Positions 5,915 through 13,501 of a stretch of DNA of 18,096 nt are shown one piece after another. Every line of letters begins with the position of its first letter. Within the stretch, counting starts at the first letter, position 1. The stretch is from assembly GCA_937915285.1 (NCBI GenBank), contig CALDNG010000216.1:1-18096 (forward strand), written 5' to 3'. Origin of the DNA: an uncultured Desulfomonile sp. (lineage in GTDB: Bacteria; Desulfobacterota; Desulfomonilia; Desulfomonilales; Desulfomonilaceae). Position numbers and translations under genes: made by a program. The notes beneath the pieces were generated by a model. It saw only the letters and a list, made by a program, of their open reading frames with translations, was not told where the DNA came from and searched no databases.

Positions 5915-8900
5915 CTATTCGGTGAGGGCTTTGAGCTTGGAGGCGGTGTGCTCTCCGAGGCTATTTTCCAGCACTGGTGTCACGTTTGGACTCCCTGCGT
6001 TTCCGGACAGTCTGAAGAACAGATTAATGGGTGTCTTGGATAACTTAGCGGGCTCAGGGTCTCCTTGTTTAGTCTCACCGGCGTCAATACCGAACCTCTT
6101 GAGTTCCTTATCCAGTCCTATGATCTTAAGCAGTCCCTCATGTTTCTTCACCAATTCCTTTACGGCGGGTATCTTTCCGATCTGCTCGGGAGGATTGACC
6201 ATGACCTTTGCCCCTAGCGATGCGTTGAGAGTCTGGCTTCGAAGATCCATGGAGCCTATTATTCCGGATTTGAGGTCACCTCCGACCTGTCGAAGGTTAT
6301 TTGTTTCCGCCTGGCCTGCGGCTATCCGGAAATCCCCGGATATCTGGCTGAATTCAGGCGAGTTTATTGACGGGTTATTCAACAGGGTCGCCCCCAGGGC
6401 GCCTAAAAGGGCTTGGGACTTGGCCAGATTACCCTTGAAGTTCTGCAGTCGTATGACACCCTTTCCTACATGGACCGACAAAGCGCCCTTCATTGTGTTC
6501 ATGCTATGAAAGTCCTGCAAACGTCCCGAGCACTTGATGGGCGCCTCAACAAAACCTTTTATACGACCATCAAGGGTCAATTCATCCAGATTCATCCCCT
6601 TAACCTTGGTTGAGCCGGAAATGCCATCAAAAGTCAGCATGGACTTTTCGGGCCTGATCTGGACCGAATCCAGTTGAAACGATCCATGAGGCTCAAAACC
6701 GTTCTTCTCGCGTTTCAGAGTGACAAGACCCCTGATCTTGCCGGAGAGGCCATGACCGCTAAGTTCCGGAAAATAAAGCGATAGTTTCTTAAGGTCGGCT
6801 TCTTTCAGATTTATATCCAGATCCGCAGAGTCGCTCTTTTGATCCGATATGGTTCCTGAAGCAAGGATTAATAGTCCCGGAAGTGTGATTGAACCGGAGC
6901 CCAGTTTTGTGGCCTTCTTGGAGTATGCGCCTGAAAGGTTGATAGATCCATCCACTCCCTGTTTCTTTTTGAATGATTCCTCAAAAGAGATATCGAGTTG
7001 TTTGAGAGGCGCATCCAGATTGAATGAGTATGATCCGCGGGCCTCGTTGATCTTTAAAGCTATTGAGGTTTGTCCAGCTATTCGCAGTTTATCGCCATTG
7101 TCCAACCCGAGCGATTTGACTAGTTGCTGATCGATGTTGGCGTTGATGGTAGCCGAAAGTTTTAGCGGACCGGGGGTGATCCCAAGGATGTTACCTTTAA
7201 TTTTTGCGATTGGAGAAGGTCCGTTATTTCGTCTGAGGTCAAGTTCGGCTTCCTTGATATCCAGACCCTGCGAGTCGTAGTCCAACCTGGATTTGAATGA
7301 AATGTTAACGTCTTTCATTACGGACTTGGGACCAGCGGCCGTGACCGTCGTCTCAAAAAAGTCCGCTCCACAAGTAGCGTCAACTCCCAGGGCGCCATTT
7401 CCTTTCCCGGCCGTTTGAACGGTCACGCCCTTCAGCCACAAAAGACCCTTCTTTCCAGTCGGTTTAGCAATACTCCCGAGGAAATCAAAAGCCGCTGAAC
7501 TCATGTCGGCCTTCAATTCAAACTGAGCCTTGGCCAAAGGCCCCTTCACAGAGCCAGTAAATGCCACAGGACCATTGACGTTAAATCCATTCAATGAGTC
7601 TAGGTCAGAGAGAATGTTTGACAGAGATTTTAAGGAACAGGCCACATTCAGATCCAGAACTCTCGAATCCAGCCATGGCTGTAGAACAATTCCCGACAGG
7701 TTTAAAGAACCTGTTTGATCAATAACCTTGAAGTCTTCAATTTCCAGACGTTCAGAGCCGCCAGTCACCACAAAATCGATAGATGGGCTCCTCAATGGAA
7801 TCCAGGGCCAACTCGATTGTTTAATATCCTGAAACTTTAGAGCAGCCTTTGCGGCCCAAACCCCGCCCTGGTTGCTATTAACGGAGAGCATCCCATCAAA
7901 GGTTCCGCCTTCCCAATTCATTGAGGGATTTTTCAGGAATTGTGTGATCAGCGAGACAGGCGTATTGGAGGCTTCTAAAGTGGTTTCGAATTTTGTCACA
8001 GTAGCCAGGTCTGCCGACAGATCAGCTTGGGAAGTCATCTTCAAAAGGGCCGTATCGCTCTTGGTCTGACCAATTAGACCGGAAAGAGAGACTTTGGCGA
8101 AAGACCCGGAATGGTAATCGACGCCAATGGTTGCGCCCTTTATATTGAGCTGATCGAGTGCCGAGGCGTAGTCCGGGAGGAAGGTTGACGCCATCGCAAG
8201 GTCCGCTATGTCAACAGTTGCTTTAAACTGAGCGCTCTGCATTCCATCCAGGCCCGAATTTAGACCGACAGAACCCTGGACTGCAAATTTTGCGGCGCCA
8301 TCGTGACCTTTAGTCTGAGCAGCGCCAATCATGTTGACTTTGAAGGTGTTTGGGGCGCCGTCCTGCCTGAGAGTCATTTCTGAAATTGCAATAGATGTCA
8401 GGCCGGGTTTCTCGGAATCATGTCGCCTGTCCACAAGATCAAGCGCAACGTCTCTGGCTTTTACCGAATCAATGGACCAAGTCATGGACGGTTGGTGATC
8501 CTGTGATCTGGTCTTTTCTTCAATCTGAACCGGATCAGCATGGGACGTGCTGTTCCCGCCGGTGGAATCTGCTCCTAACGGGCCCTGACTCGTGACTGGC
8601 AAAGGCACAAATGGGTAATCCTGAAGGCCGTCGGCATTGAGAGTGACAACTGCCTTCACCCCGCTCATTTCAATGGCTGAAATCGACAGCATTCCTCTGA
8701 ACAGGGCCAGGAGGGAGGGTGTCATTTCAATCTTAGAGATCCGGAGGTTTTCCTGACCGGAGTGCCCGAAGGTGGTAATGTCTGTGGCCACAACTGTGAC
8801 GGGACCTTTGAGCGAGAGGCCCACTGAAATGGCTCCAATGCCAATCCGGGTGTTCACAGCCTGAGCCAGCTTGGTTTCAATTCCATTCTTGACCCATTCG

Positions 8901-8998
8901 TTGGATGGAAGGAATATCCATAGGAGTCCAGCGCCTAGGATAAGAAAGAGAACGCAAACGCTCAACAACACCAATACGATTTTCTTTAGATTAGACAT
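5915..8998 (-). CDS. AsmA-family envelope protein
   Basis: This 1027-residue protein has one N-terminal membrane helix (about residues 6-30) followed by a very long periplasmic part rich in alternating beta strands, typical of the AsmA/TamB/YhdP superfamily. The N-terminal AsmA region (about 1-120) shows I-x-x-x-L-A-x-A-V-N-T-R-I-G-I and the L-x-x-I-E-M pattern. The C-terminal region (about 838-1010) shows the AsmA features G-x-G-V-I-R-L, I-S-G-D-F-R-I and G-x-x-D-L-R-S-Q-T-L. Family members form long hydrophobic grooves that carry phospholipid between the membranes and affect outer-membrane assembly. A Ser/Gly/Asp-rich linker near residues 135-170 separates the N-terminal module. The ATG at 8998 has only a weak AAGAAG ribosome site. 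The gene lies 99 bases behind the hydrolase gene on the same strand, so the two may be co-transcribed. The family call is firm; the subgroup is not. Confidence 0.87.
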   Translation of the reverse strand: MSNLKKIVLVLLSVCVLFLILGAGLLWIFLPSNEWVKNGIETKLAQAVNTRIGIGAISVGLSLKGPVTVVATDITTFGHSGQENLRISKIEMTPSLLALFRGMLSISAIEMSGVKAVVTLNADGLQDYPFVPLPVTSQGPLGADSTGGNSTSHADPVQIEEKTRSQDHQPSMTWSIDSVKARDVALDLVDRRHDSEKPGLTSIAISEMTLRQDGAPNTFKVNMIGAAQTKGHDGAAKFAVQGSVGLNSGLDGMQSAQFKATVDIADLAMASTFLPDYASALDQLNIKGATIGVDYHSGSFAKVSLSGLIGQTKSDTALLKMTSQADLSADLATVTKFETTLEASNTPVSLITQFLKNPSMNWEGGTFDGMLSVNSNQGGVWAAKAALKFQDIKQSSWPWIPLRSPSIDFVVTGGSERLEIEDFKVIDQTGSLNLSGIVLQPWLDSRVLDLNVACSLKSLSNILSDLDSLNGFNVNGPVAFTGSVKGPLAKAQFELKADMSSAAFDFLGSIAKPTGKKGLLWLKGVTVQTAGKGNGALGVDATCGADFFETTVTAAGPKSVMKDVNISFKSRLDYDSQGLDIKEAELDLRRNNGPSPIAKIKGNILGITPGPLKLSATINANIDQQLVKSLGLDNGDKLRIAGQTSIALKINEARGSYSFNLDAPLKQLDISFEESFKKKQGVDGSINLSGAYSKKATKLGSGSITLPGLLILASGTISDQKSDSADLDINLKEADLKKLSLYFPELSGHGLSGKIRGLVTLKREKNGFEPHGSFQLDSVQIRPEKSMLTFDGISGSTKVKGMNLDELTLDGRIKGFVEAPIKCSGRLQDFHSMNTMKGALSVHVGKGVIRLQNFKGNLAKSQALLGALGATLLNNPSINSPEFSQISGDFRIAAGQAETNNLRQVGGDLKSGIIGSMDLRSQTLNASLGAKVMVNPPEQIGKIPAVKELVKKHEGLLKIIGLDKELKRFGIDAGETKQGDPEPAKLSKTPINLFFRLSGNAGSPNVTPVLENSLGEHTASKLKALTE

Positions 8999-9097
8999 GT
9001 TTACTTCTTGAAATGGAAAAAGGGTAACGGGTTGTCCGGTTTTTGTGATTTCATACGAAACGCTGACCGCACACGGAACGATGAAGTCTCAACCGAA

Positions 9098-10060
9098 TCA
9101 TTTTTTCCAGCCCAGAACTTTTATGAACCAGTTATCGAGCATATCCAGGCATTCCTGATTATTACGGAGTCTATGCTTTCCTCCATGAATTATATCCAGT
9201 TCCTTGATTCCAGCCGGAGCTTTAGTGAAAAGTTCATTCGCCGCAGATACCGGTATGAGTTCATCCTCGTCGCCATGCGCAATCAATAGATGTTTGCCCT
9301 TAAAATAGGAAATCCACCTCAATGGTTCAATCCCTTTAAAAGATTTGATCCAGAGATCTACATTCGGAGGGAAATCAGGATTCCTGATAAGTCCCCGATC
9401 CCGGAAATCCTTCAATATCTCCTGAGGGTCCTTTTGAAAAATCTCAAAAGTCGCCGGTGAGCATACCGACGCTAAGGCAAAAACATTTGAGTTGTCCGCT
9501 GAAACACAAATTGACGTTGCAGCTCCGCCGCTAAATCCCAGTAGAACTATTCTGGTCTGGTCGACGTGTGGAGTGTTGACAATTTTGTCTATCACGGCCC
9601 TCAGATCTCTGGTCCATCCCATCATGTCAAAATCGCCGTCTGATTCACCGCAACCCCTGAAATTGAAGAATACGGCGGCCATTCCCAATCCTGAAAATCT
9701 CTCCATCAAGGCCTCGTATCCAGGGTCATCAGCCGGCCGGGCCTCGCCACTGCCCGGTATCCCGTGGCAGATAATCAGTGCTGGATACTGCATTGAAGGC
9801 CTGGCGGAAGGAAACATGATTTTACCGCGTATCACCAATCCGTCCGAGTGTACGCTGAAAGATTCCATTTTCCGTTCAGCCTCGGGATCAACACCAAAAT
9901 TCCCAGGACTCGGTTTGTCAAATCTAAGGGCGTCAAGAAGTTTTCCAAACATCAATCTGATAAGATTAAGTTCCATTATTTTCTCACTTGATATGTCTAG
10001 CGCCGAAAGGGTAAAGTTCCGAACCAAATTCATAATTTTTCTCAGCTTGTTAAATACCAT
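9098..10060 (-). CDS. Alpha/beta hydrolase (serine esterase/peptidase-like)
   Basis: This 320-residue alpha/beta hydrolase has the oxyanion-side motif HGIPGSG (99-105), the nucleophile elbow GFSGG with Ser177 (175-179), Asp266 in HGDEDELIP (262-270) and His296 in GGKHR. The triad order Ser-Asp-His is canonical. FRGCGESDG (134-142) is typical of acyl-peptidase/dienelactone-hydrolase-like relatives. No signal peptide is visible, so it is probably cytoplasmic. The substrate cannot be told. The first ATG (10060) has no convincing ribosome site and the first 60 residues are not typical of the fold. Starts at 10033 (residue 10), 9976 (residue 29, preceded by AGTGAG) or later are possible. The AsmA-family gene follows after 99 bases on the same strand, which suggests an envelope or lipid role by association only. 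Confidence 0.85.
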   Translation of the reverse strand: MVFNKLRKIMNLVRNFTLSALDISSEKIMELNLIRLMFGKLLDALRFDKPSPGNFGVDPEAERKMESFSVHSDGLVIRGKIMFPSARPSMQYPALIICHGIPGSGEARPADDPGYEALMERFSGLGMAAVFFNFRGCGESDGDFDMMGWTRDLRAVIDKIVNTPHVDQTRIVLLGFSGGAATSICVSADNSNVFALASVCSPATFEIFQKDPQEILKDFRDRGLIRNPDFPPNVDLWIKSFKGIEPLRWISYFKGKHLLIAHGDEDELIPVSAANELFTKAPAGIKELDIIHGGKHRLRNNQECLDMLDNWFIKVLGWKK

Positions 10061-10119
10061 AAAATGGTTTTTTATAGAAATCTGCGAATATCCTGGCTCC
10101 AGATATCTTTTTTTGGGCC

Positions 10120-10147
10120 TTGTGAAAACAGTTAAACTAGCTATATT
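10120..10147 (+). promoter_or_regulatory. Possible promoter for the secreted protein gene
   Basis: TTGTGA (10120-10125) and TATATT (10142-10147) are separated by 16 bases, within an inverted repeat of AAACTAG (10134-10140) and CTAGTTT (10171-10177). The pair would give a leader of about 45 bases. Confidence 0.3.
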
Positions 10148-10198
10148 CTCAATGTTATTGTATTAATTGTCTAGTTTGGCGCGTGGAACGGCGAGAGA

Positions 10199-10606
10199 AT
10201 GAATCAGGCTAAAATTTTATGTTATATCGCTGTGATGCTGCTGATTCCATTGGGTTTGGCAAGCAATTCATTGTGCGCCCAATCCATGAGGAATGGTCAG
10301 GAGGCCTATGAGATTTGCAAACCCGAATTGTCAGGCGCTCAAACCATTGAGATGGGTCACTCGGGAATTTTCGATTGGAAGTGTGATGAAAACCGCGTCA
10401 GAGGGGCCGGTTTTTACATAGTTTTCATTAGGCCTACAGGCACTTATGTGCTCCTCAAGGTTCCAATAGGCAAGAATTCCTTCGAATTTACTCCGGACGT
10501 AGCCGGCGCGTGGCGCTGGATGGTAATCAATACTGACCCGGACCGTTCAAAACCGGACGTCGAATCTGAACCAGGACATTTTCAGGTAATCAATATCGAA
10601 CAATAA
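10199..10606 (+). CDS. Small secreted protein of unknown function
   Basis: This 135-residue protein is one I do not recognise. The first 27 residues are a clear signal peptide with a hydrophobic core at about 6-21 and a likely signal peptidase I site SLCA/QS. The mature part of about 108 residues is rich in beta-strand patterns (G-F-Y-I-V-F-I, T-Y-V-L-L-K-V, W-R-W-M-V-I) with glycine and aromatic residues. It looks like a single Ig-like or PPC-like sandwich domain. Mature cysteines 40 and 62 could form a disulfide. No metal or active-site motif is seen. The ATG at 10199 has a weak GAGA-type ribosome site, with no better start nearby. The gene diverges from the hydrolase gene and precedes degP by about 300 bases, so it could share envelope-related expression, but no shared promoter is shown. 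Existence is likely because of the signal peptide and composition. Confidence 0.7.
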   Translation: MNQAKILCYIAVMLLIPLGLASNSLCAQSMRNGQEAYEICKPELSGAQTIEMGHSGIFDWKCDENRVRGAGFYIVFIRPTGTYVLLKVPIGKNSFEFTPDVAGAWRWMVINTDPDRSKPDVESEPGHFQVINIEQ

Positions 10607-10902
10607 TTGTGGCGCCCAGGACCGATTTGATGTATCAGGATGGACGCTGATCTTGGGGACGCAGCCAAAGGCTGTCGATTTGTCATGCCTCGATCAGGTT
10701 TTCACCATGCAGTCGTCCGATCTGTGTGATTTGGCCGCGTGGACGTGCGCATACAAAAATGGCGCCGTTTTGGTCTGATTTGAAAAAAATCTGGAAATTT
10801 GCTTGGAACTCAAAATAGAAGTGAATGTCATGAATGGAAGGACAGTAATACCCAACTGTGGGCCACTCCAAAATAACGTATTGATGAAAAGGAGAACATT
10901 CA
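10607..10902 (+). other. Intergenic region upstream of degP
   Basis: I see no gene here. A short hairpin CAGCC-AAA-GGCTG (10662-10674), with CTGATC and GATCAG flanking it at a distance, could weakly end transcription of the secreted protein gene. The degP promoter is not clear. GGAACTC at 10805, with TCATG 16 bases on, faintly resembles a sigmaE element, but not enough to call. Confidence 0.4.
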
Positions 10903-12372
10903 ATGAGATTAGGCCTATTCAAGGCAACCCAAAAATCGTTCCCGGTAATAGCGGCATTATTCTTTTTTATTCTGTCATTACCAATTGATGCTATTTCAAG
11001 CCCACCTGCGCTGTTAAAACAACTTGATGAGTCCTTTGTACAAGTGGCTGAGAAAGTTACCCCAGCGGTTGTGAACATAAATTCCACCAAGAAGGAGACT
11101 TCTAGTGGTGGTGGCGCCGAGATGGATCAATTTTTCAGGAATCACCCATTCAAGGAATTCTTCGGAGATGAATTCTTCAAGAAATTCAAGAAGGGACCAG
11201 GTGAAGGACGCGGAGAAATGCGGCCGCAGGGCATGGGATCAGGTGTGATTGTGTCTGCTGACGGGCTCATTCTCACAAATTCACATGTTGTGAAAGACGC
11301 TGATGAGATCAAAGTCAATCTTTCTGACAAACGCTCATTCAACGCAAAGGTGATCGGAGCCGACCCTGAGAGTGACATAGCGTTGATCAAGATAGAGGCG
11401 TCCGGCTTGCCAATAGCTGAACTCGGGGATTCCAACAAACTTCGTGTGGGAGAGATAGTTTTTGCCATAGGTAATCCATTCGGATTGAACCGAACTGTCA
11501 CATCAGGAATAGTCAGCGCAACGGGCAGGACCAACGTCGGAATCATAGATTATGAGGACTTCATACAGACCGACGCGGCCATTAACCCTGGTAATTCAGG
11601 TGGTCCGCTTGTGGACATAGAAGGTAAGGTCATCGGTATTAACACTGCCATAGCCTCCCGTAGCGGCGGATATCAGGGGATAGGTTTCGCAATTCCTTCG
11701 AACTCTGCAAAGCTGATAATGGATGATCTCCAGAAAGGCGGGAAAGTTCGCCGAGGTCTACTCGGAGTAAACATTCAGGATATGAATGATTCTCTGGCCA
11801 AATCTTTCGGCAGAAAAGATTCGGAAGGCGCCCTGGTTTCGCAGGTCATCGAAGGCAGCCCCGCTGAAAAGGCCGGGATAAAGTCCGGTGACATAATCCT
11901 CAAGTTCAATGGTCAGCCAGTGTCGGGAGCCGCTCAGCTCAAGAACCTCGTTGGACGAGAGAAACCGGGCTCCGATGCAAAACTGAGCATATTCAGGGAT
12001 AAAAAAGTATTGGATATGAACCTTAAGATTGCCGAGAGAACTCAAAAAGCAGTAGCCGCTGCGACTCAATCTCCATCAGGAGATACGTCCAACGAGCTAG
12101 GTGTTGAGATCGAAAAGGTTCCTGCGTCCATGGCCGGCAAGCTGGAACTCAAAGAGGGTGAAGGCATTCTGGTCAAGGACATCAGTCCTGATGGCGCCGG
12201 TTCCAAAATCGGCCTGAAGTCCGGTGACGTTATATTGGAAGTTGATGGCAAAGTGGTGAACGATGTAGCCGCTTTCAACAAAGCTGTAGCCGAAGCCAAA
12301 AACAACAAGATAATAAGGCTCAAAGTCCAGAGAAACAACGGCAAGATATTCCTGGCCGGAACTCTCGGTTAA
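10903..12372 (+). CDS. degP: Periplasmic serine protease DegP/HtrA (Do family)
   Basis: This is a 489-residue Do-type protease and chaperone that degrades or refolds damaged envelope proteins in the periplasm. A signal peptide occupies about residues 1-31. The trypsin-like domain follows with the triad His128 (LTNSHVV), Asp158 (ESDIALIKI) and Ser232 (NPGNSGGPL). Phe-rich residues 77-95 correspond to the regulatory LA-loop region. The first PDZ is about 285-380, with LGVNIQD at its start. The second is about 399-485, with LGVEIEK at its start. Length and layout match DegP/DegQ. The ATG at 10903 has AAGGAG eight bases upstream. It may be DegP- or DegQ-like; these cannot be told apart here. It is a single gene with a palindrome after the stop and no clear promoter, so heat or envelope stress control is only expected from the family. 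Confidence 0.96.
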   Translation: MRLGLFKATQKSFPVIAALFFFILSLPIDAISSPPALLKQLDESFVQVAEKVTPAVVNINSTKKETSSGGGAEMDQFFRNHPFKEFFGDEFFKKFKKGPGEGRGEMRPQGMGSGVIVSADGLILTNSHVVKDADEIKVNLSDKRSFNAKVIGADPESDIALIKIEASGLPIAELGDSNKLRVGEIVFAIGNPFGLNRTVTSGIVSATGRTNVGIIDYEDFIQTDAAINPGNSGGPLVDIEGKVIGINTAIASRSGGYQGIGFAIPSNSAKLIMDDLQKGGKVRRGLLGVNIQDMNDSLAKSFGRKDSEGALVSQVIEGSPAEKAGIKSGDIILKFNGQPVSGAAQLKNLVGREKPGSDAKLSIFRDKKVLDMNLKIAERTQKAVAAATQSPSGDTSNELGVEIEKVPASMAGKLELKEGEGILVKDISPDGAGSKIGLKSGDVILEVDGKVVNDVAAFNKAVAEAKNNKIIRLKVQRNNGKIFLAGTLG

Positions 12373-12380
12373 CCTTGTCG

Positions 12381-12410
12381 ATCTTGAACCGCCATATGGC
12401 GGTTCAAGAT
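12381..12410. terminator. Perfect 30-bp palindrome between degP and a convergent gene
   Basis: ATCTTGAACCGCCAT followed directly by its exact reverse complement gives a 15-bp stem with no spacer in DNA. It begins eight bases after the degP stop and ends 29 bases before the convergent gene. It has no T-tract on either side, so a bidirectional terminator or RNA end-protecting hairpin is likely, though a protein-binding site is possible. Confidence 0.55.
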
Positions 12411-12439
12411 CAGTCTACCCCTCAAACAATCCATCCTGA

Positions 12440-12808
12440 CTAAAAAAATTCTACTTCCACCTTCATGCCCTTGGACTCCAATGCTTTTTCAAGAAGCCTG
12501 ACTGCTGTGAGGAAAAGTGACCTGTGCTCATTGGCGCATCCGCTGCGCTCAGTCTCACCGGGAATCAGGGAACTGTCCGTCCTGAATGACCACGAATTGA
12601 AATACTCATCGAGAGCATCGGGCCATTTGCCATTCAATGTCCTTGGCATACCATCTACTATTTTAAGGTTGATCTCGGTTTTTACATGAGTTCTGACTAT
12701 CTTGTTTTCAACCAGAAAGCCAGGTTCATAGCGGCTTGTTGCCAAACGTTTTTCTCCATCAAGTATAGTCGCAAGAATTGGCATGGCAGCGCATTCAACC
12801 TCACTCAC
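12440..12808 (-). CDS. Hypothetical protein, 122 codons
   Basis: I do not recognise this protein. The codon frame is open from GTG 12808, and an ATG at 12784 (residue 9) gives a 114-residue alternative. Neither has a strong ribosome site. The second half holds a plausible amphipathic helix (about 92-112, with H-R-S-L-F-L-T-A-V-R-L-L-E-K-A-L), followed by a V-E-V-E-F-F strand at the C-terminus. No signal peptide, membrane segment or cysteine motif is visible. A TATAAT-like -10 lies on the minus strand at 12837-12832. It is transcribed alone, convergent with degP. It could be a small cytoplasmic protein. The call as a real gene rests on frame length and amino acid composition. Confidence 0.5.
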   Translation of the reverse strand: MSEVECAAMPILATILDGEKRLATSRYEPGFLVENKIVRTHVKTEINLKIVDGMPRTLNGKWPDALDEYFNSWSFRTDSSLIPGETERSGCANEHRSLFLTAVRLLEKALESKGMKVEVEFF

Positions 12809-13156
12809 AAATGCGGTACAAATACTCTGTTATTATATAGGTATATTATGAAGCGATTCAGTTTCCATGCACTTGACAAAATGAAAATATAAGTTTAATG
12901 AAACCTAATTTTGAATGAGCGCCTGGCATGCGGTTTATTATTGATATACATAAATAACTGAATGCATGGTCGCCGGAATTGAAGAAGACCTGCTAGGTCT
13001 ATACGAGGCAACTGAGCGACATTGGTTAGAAACCGCTATATTTTTAAATTGCTGGTCGCTGAGTTAGTGAGAAATTTAGCCCCCAAATTCACATGATGTC
13101 CTTGTTTTTGTTGGAGGCTTTCTTATTTTAGGTATTGTTGGGAGGTTTTTGTAATC
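12809..13156. other. Gene-poor interval with hairpins and a possible 33-codon frame
   Basis: I see no convincing gene. On the plus strand a 33-codon frame begins at ATG 12966 (MVAGIEEDLL) without a ribosome site. AGACCT-GCT-AGGTCT forms a hairpin at 12986-13000. AACTGAGCGAC (13010-13020) and GTCGCTGAGTT (13055-13065) form a near-perfect inverted repeat with one mismatch. GTGA/TCAC plus ATTT/AAAT (13067-13092) form a bulged stem. These might be a structured leader for the mini-protein gene downstream, or leftover sequence. Confidence 0.35.
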
Positions 13157-13354
13157 ATGGAACCTTGTCCAGTGCTTGTTAAAGGCAACCGTGAATCAGA
13201 CAGGCCTTATAGAAAAGTTGACTGCGATCATTATGGAGAGTGTCTAAACACGGCTCTGAAAAGCAGATGGTCAGATTTCTCTTGCAATGAATGTAGCGCA
13301 TACTGCCGAACCCGTTTTATTGAGCAAGCTACCGGATCGGATGATTATTGGTAA
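13157..13354 (+). CDS. Cysteine-rich mini-protein
   Basis: This 65-residue protein has six cysteines at positions 4, 23, 29, 43, 46 and 50, arranged as C-D-H-Y-G-E-C-L-N near 23-31 and C-N-E-C-S-A-Y-C near 43-50. The pattern C-x5-C-L-x7-W-x4-C-x2-C is one I associate with very small cysteine-rich proteins in Desulfobacterota; this is family memory, not a search. It likely binds zinc or another metal, and no signal peptide is visible, so it is probably cytoplasmic. GGAGG at 13141-13145 lies eleven bases before the ATG. The stop is eight bases before the ilvE promoter. The function is unknown. Confidence 0.65.
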   Translation: MEPCPVLVKGNRESDRPYRKVDCDHYGECLNTALKSRWSDFSCNECSAYCRTRFIEQATGSDDYW

Positions 13355-13362
13355 ACGCCCGA

Positions 13363-13391
13363 TTGATCCCTCATTAACATTTTGATATAAT
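13363..13391 (+). promoter_or_regulatory. Sigma70-like promoter for ilvE
   Basis: TTGATC (13363-13368) and a perfect TATAAT (13386-13391) are 17 bases apart. A start near 13398 would give a leader of about 100 bases before ilvE. Confidence 0.6.
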
Positions 13392-13397
13392 TCTATT

Positions 13398-13501
13398 CCT
13401 TTTGGGCCCGTTGGAACTGTCAGACGTGATTTGGCGCCTGGACGATTTCCGCAACGGGTCTAATATTATTAACAGCGCTAAAGGAAGCGCATGGAGGATT
13501 T
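13398..13501 (+). promoter_or_regulatory. Structured ilvE leader
   Basis: CCCGTTG (13407-13413) pairs with CAACGGG (13452-13458). A second hairpin GCGCT-AAAGGA-AGCGC (13475-13490) ends three bases before the GGAGG ribosome site (13494-13498). No branched-chain leader peptide was found. Control by this RNA structure is possible but unproven. Confidence 0.35.

Noticed and set aside
5922..6509. Rightward 195-codon frame antisense to the AsmA gene
   Set aside because: It mirrors the beta-rich AsmA coding sequence and has no ribosome site or recognisable motif.
9492..10166. Rightward 224-codon frame antisense to the hydrolase gene
   Set aside because: It is opposite a gene with an intact catalytic triad, and its translation shows no domain pattern.
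10805..10832. SigmaE-like promoter for degP
   Set aside because: GGAACTC with TCATG at 16 bases only partly matches the consensus, so it is noted but not called.
10683..11090. Leftward 135-codon frame across the degP start
   Set aside because: It overlaps the degP signal peptide and N-terminus in antisense, with no motif or supported start.
12966..13092. Known riboswitch class before the mini-protein
   Set aside because: Hairpins are present, but I cannot match the conserved core of any riboswitch class.
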